Origin: Nitrospirota bacterium
Lineage (GTDB): Bacteria; Patescibacteriota; Gracilibacteria; UBA1369; LOWO2-01-FULL-3
Length of the DNA: 32,180 bases
NCBI GenBank assembly: GCA_030598325.1
Contig: JAUVQE010000004.1
Location: forward strand, 1 to 32,180
Direction: 5' to 3'
Position 1 is the stretch's first letter, and every line of letters starts with the position of its first letter. Below are positions 31,807-32,180 of this stretch, in pieces. Below the pieces are notes generated by a model. That model worked only from the letters and a program-made list of their open reading frames with translations. It was not told where the DNA came from and made no database searches. A program made the translations under genes and the position numbers.

Positions 31807-32180
31807 TTATATAAGCAATACAATAGAGATAATTCCTAAAATAAGGAAAGTAATCACAAAATAATTCAGATAAGTATCCAGCCTGACTATTATTTTATCT
31901 CCCCAATCCTGTGTTATTTCAAAATAGCTGGTCTGACTTGTGTCACTTCTCGTGTTTGTCATTTCGTCATAAGCCATGACTTCGAGCCTATATTCCCCCG
32001 GCAATAAACTAAAATTATTAATGTTGGTTTCAACACTCCAATACCCCGCCTCGTTAATGTCTACCACGTATGTTTTTATGCTTGTATCTTGCAAAGTATC
32101 ATCCGTTTGCACATTGCTAATATTGACGACAGCTTTTGTATCTTTACTTCCCTTTCCGTCTATCAGCAAATGGCCATTAC
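31807..32180 (-). CDS. C-terminal part of an Ig-like single-pass surface protein (5' end beyond window)
   Basis: The frame is open through the right edge, so the N-terminus is missing. The visible 123 residues form a bacterial Ig-like domain (NGHLLIDGKGSKDT, VVDINEAGYWSVETNINN, LLPGEYRLEVMAYDE), then DKIIVRLDTYLNYF and one TM helix (FVITFLILGIISIVLLI) at the extreme C-terminus. It is the same kind of last Ig-like domain as in the giant protein that follows (IEFSGKGIPNSEV, VDENGDWLLSHSQDD, GDHEVYTLTLDAE), so the two are related. Only 28 bp separate it from the start of the giant gene, so they are probably co-transcribed. A TTG at 32169 could be called a start, but it lies inside the domain. 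Confidence 0.85.
   Translation of the reverse strand, partial: NGHLLIDGKGSKDTKAVVNISNVQTDDTLQDTSIKTYVVDINEAGYWSVETNINNFSLLPGEYRLEVMAYDEMTNTRSDTSQTSYFEITQDWGDKIIVRLDTYLNYFVITFLILGIISIVLLI

Noticed and set aside
1-32180. Recoded TGA (glycine) as in Gracilibacteria/Absconditabacteria
   Set aside because: No coding frame, including two over 1200 codons, contains an internal TGA, and TGA ends the genes at 5111-6145 and 9951-11441.

Overview
The window looks like a fragment of a low-to-moderate GC genome from a Patescibacteria/CPR-type bacterium, possibly Peregrinibacteria-like. That placement is an inference from gene content and style: many lineage-specific hypothetical proteins, very large surface proteins with N-terminal membrane segments, tight gene packing, few recognisable Shine-Dalgarno sequences, and -10 boxes sitting 6-9 nt before several start codons. 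The standard stop code applies. Frames of 1218 and 1737 codons contain no TGA, and TGA ends two genes (5111-6145 and 9951-11441), so this is not a genome that recodes TGA as glycine.

Layout. 1-2301 (-): cut-off secreted peptidoglycan-recognition amidase with Ig-like C-terminal repeats. 2302-2626: gene-free, with a GC-rich phased repeat/hairpin element. 2627-7561: mostly + strand housekeeping genes (unknown protein, thioredoxin, glutaredoxin, CapA-like phosphoesterase, beta-CASP metallo-beta-lactamase RNase), with RNase HI on the - strand. 7562-10006: CPA2 antiporter (-), then a small membrane protein and a ZIP metal transporter (+). 9951-14500 (-): a diverged histidine-kinase-type ATPase protein, then an operon of amidohydrolase, argininosuccinate lyase and FkbM methyltransferase. 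14597-15746: GTP cyclohydrolase I (+) converging on an acidic hypothetical protein (-). 15859-17628 (-): ECF sigma factor, membrane protein (probable anti-sigma) and small secreted protein. 17689-21345 (-): cell-wall subtilase with six IPT/TIG domains, a DDPDDPA minisatellite and SLH domains.

21550-22545 is the oddest stretch. It has its own sigma70-type promoter and a 250-nt leader with a strong SD, a tiny Cys-Cys leader ORF and four inverted repeats that share one CAACTG core. It then has a GC-rich unknown gene broken by a frameshift, and finally a 10-bp hairpin whose loop is fully complementary to a nearby 7-mer (pseudoknot geometry).

22546-32180 (-) is a surface and signalling locus: a 5'-truncated single-pass Ig-like protein, a 1737-aa surface protein (two N-terminal TM segments, seven ~52-aa repeats suggesting a beta-propeller, LamG, FnIII/Ig-like domains), a Cache-HAMP-PAS histidine kinase, a CheY-type receiver and a polytopic membrane protein. 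Just past the stop codon of the giant gene, the -1 frame encodes a C-terminal transmembrane tail resembling that of its neighbour, pointing to a frameshift at an A6 run. No tRNA, rRNA, CRISPR array or transposase was seen.
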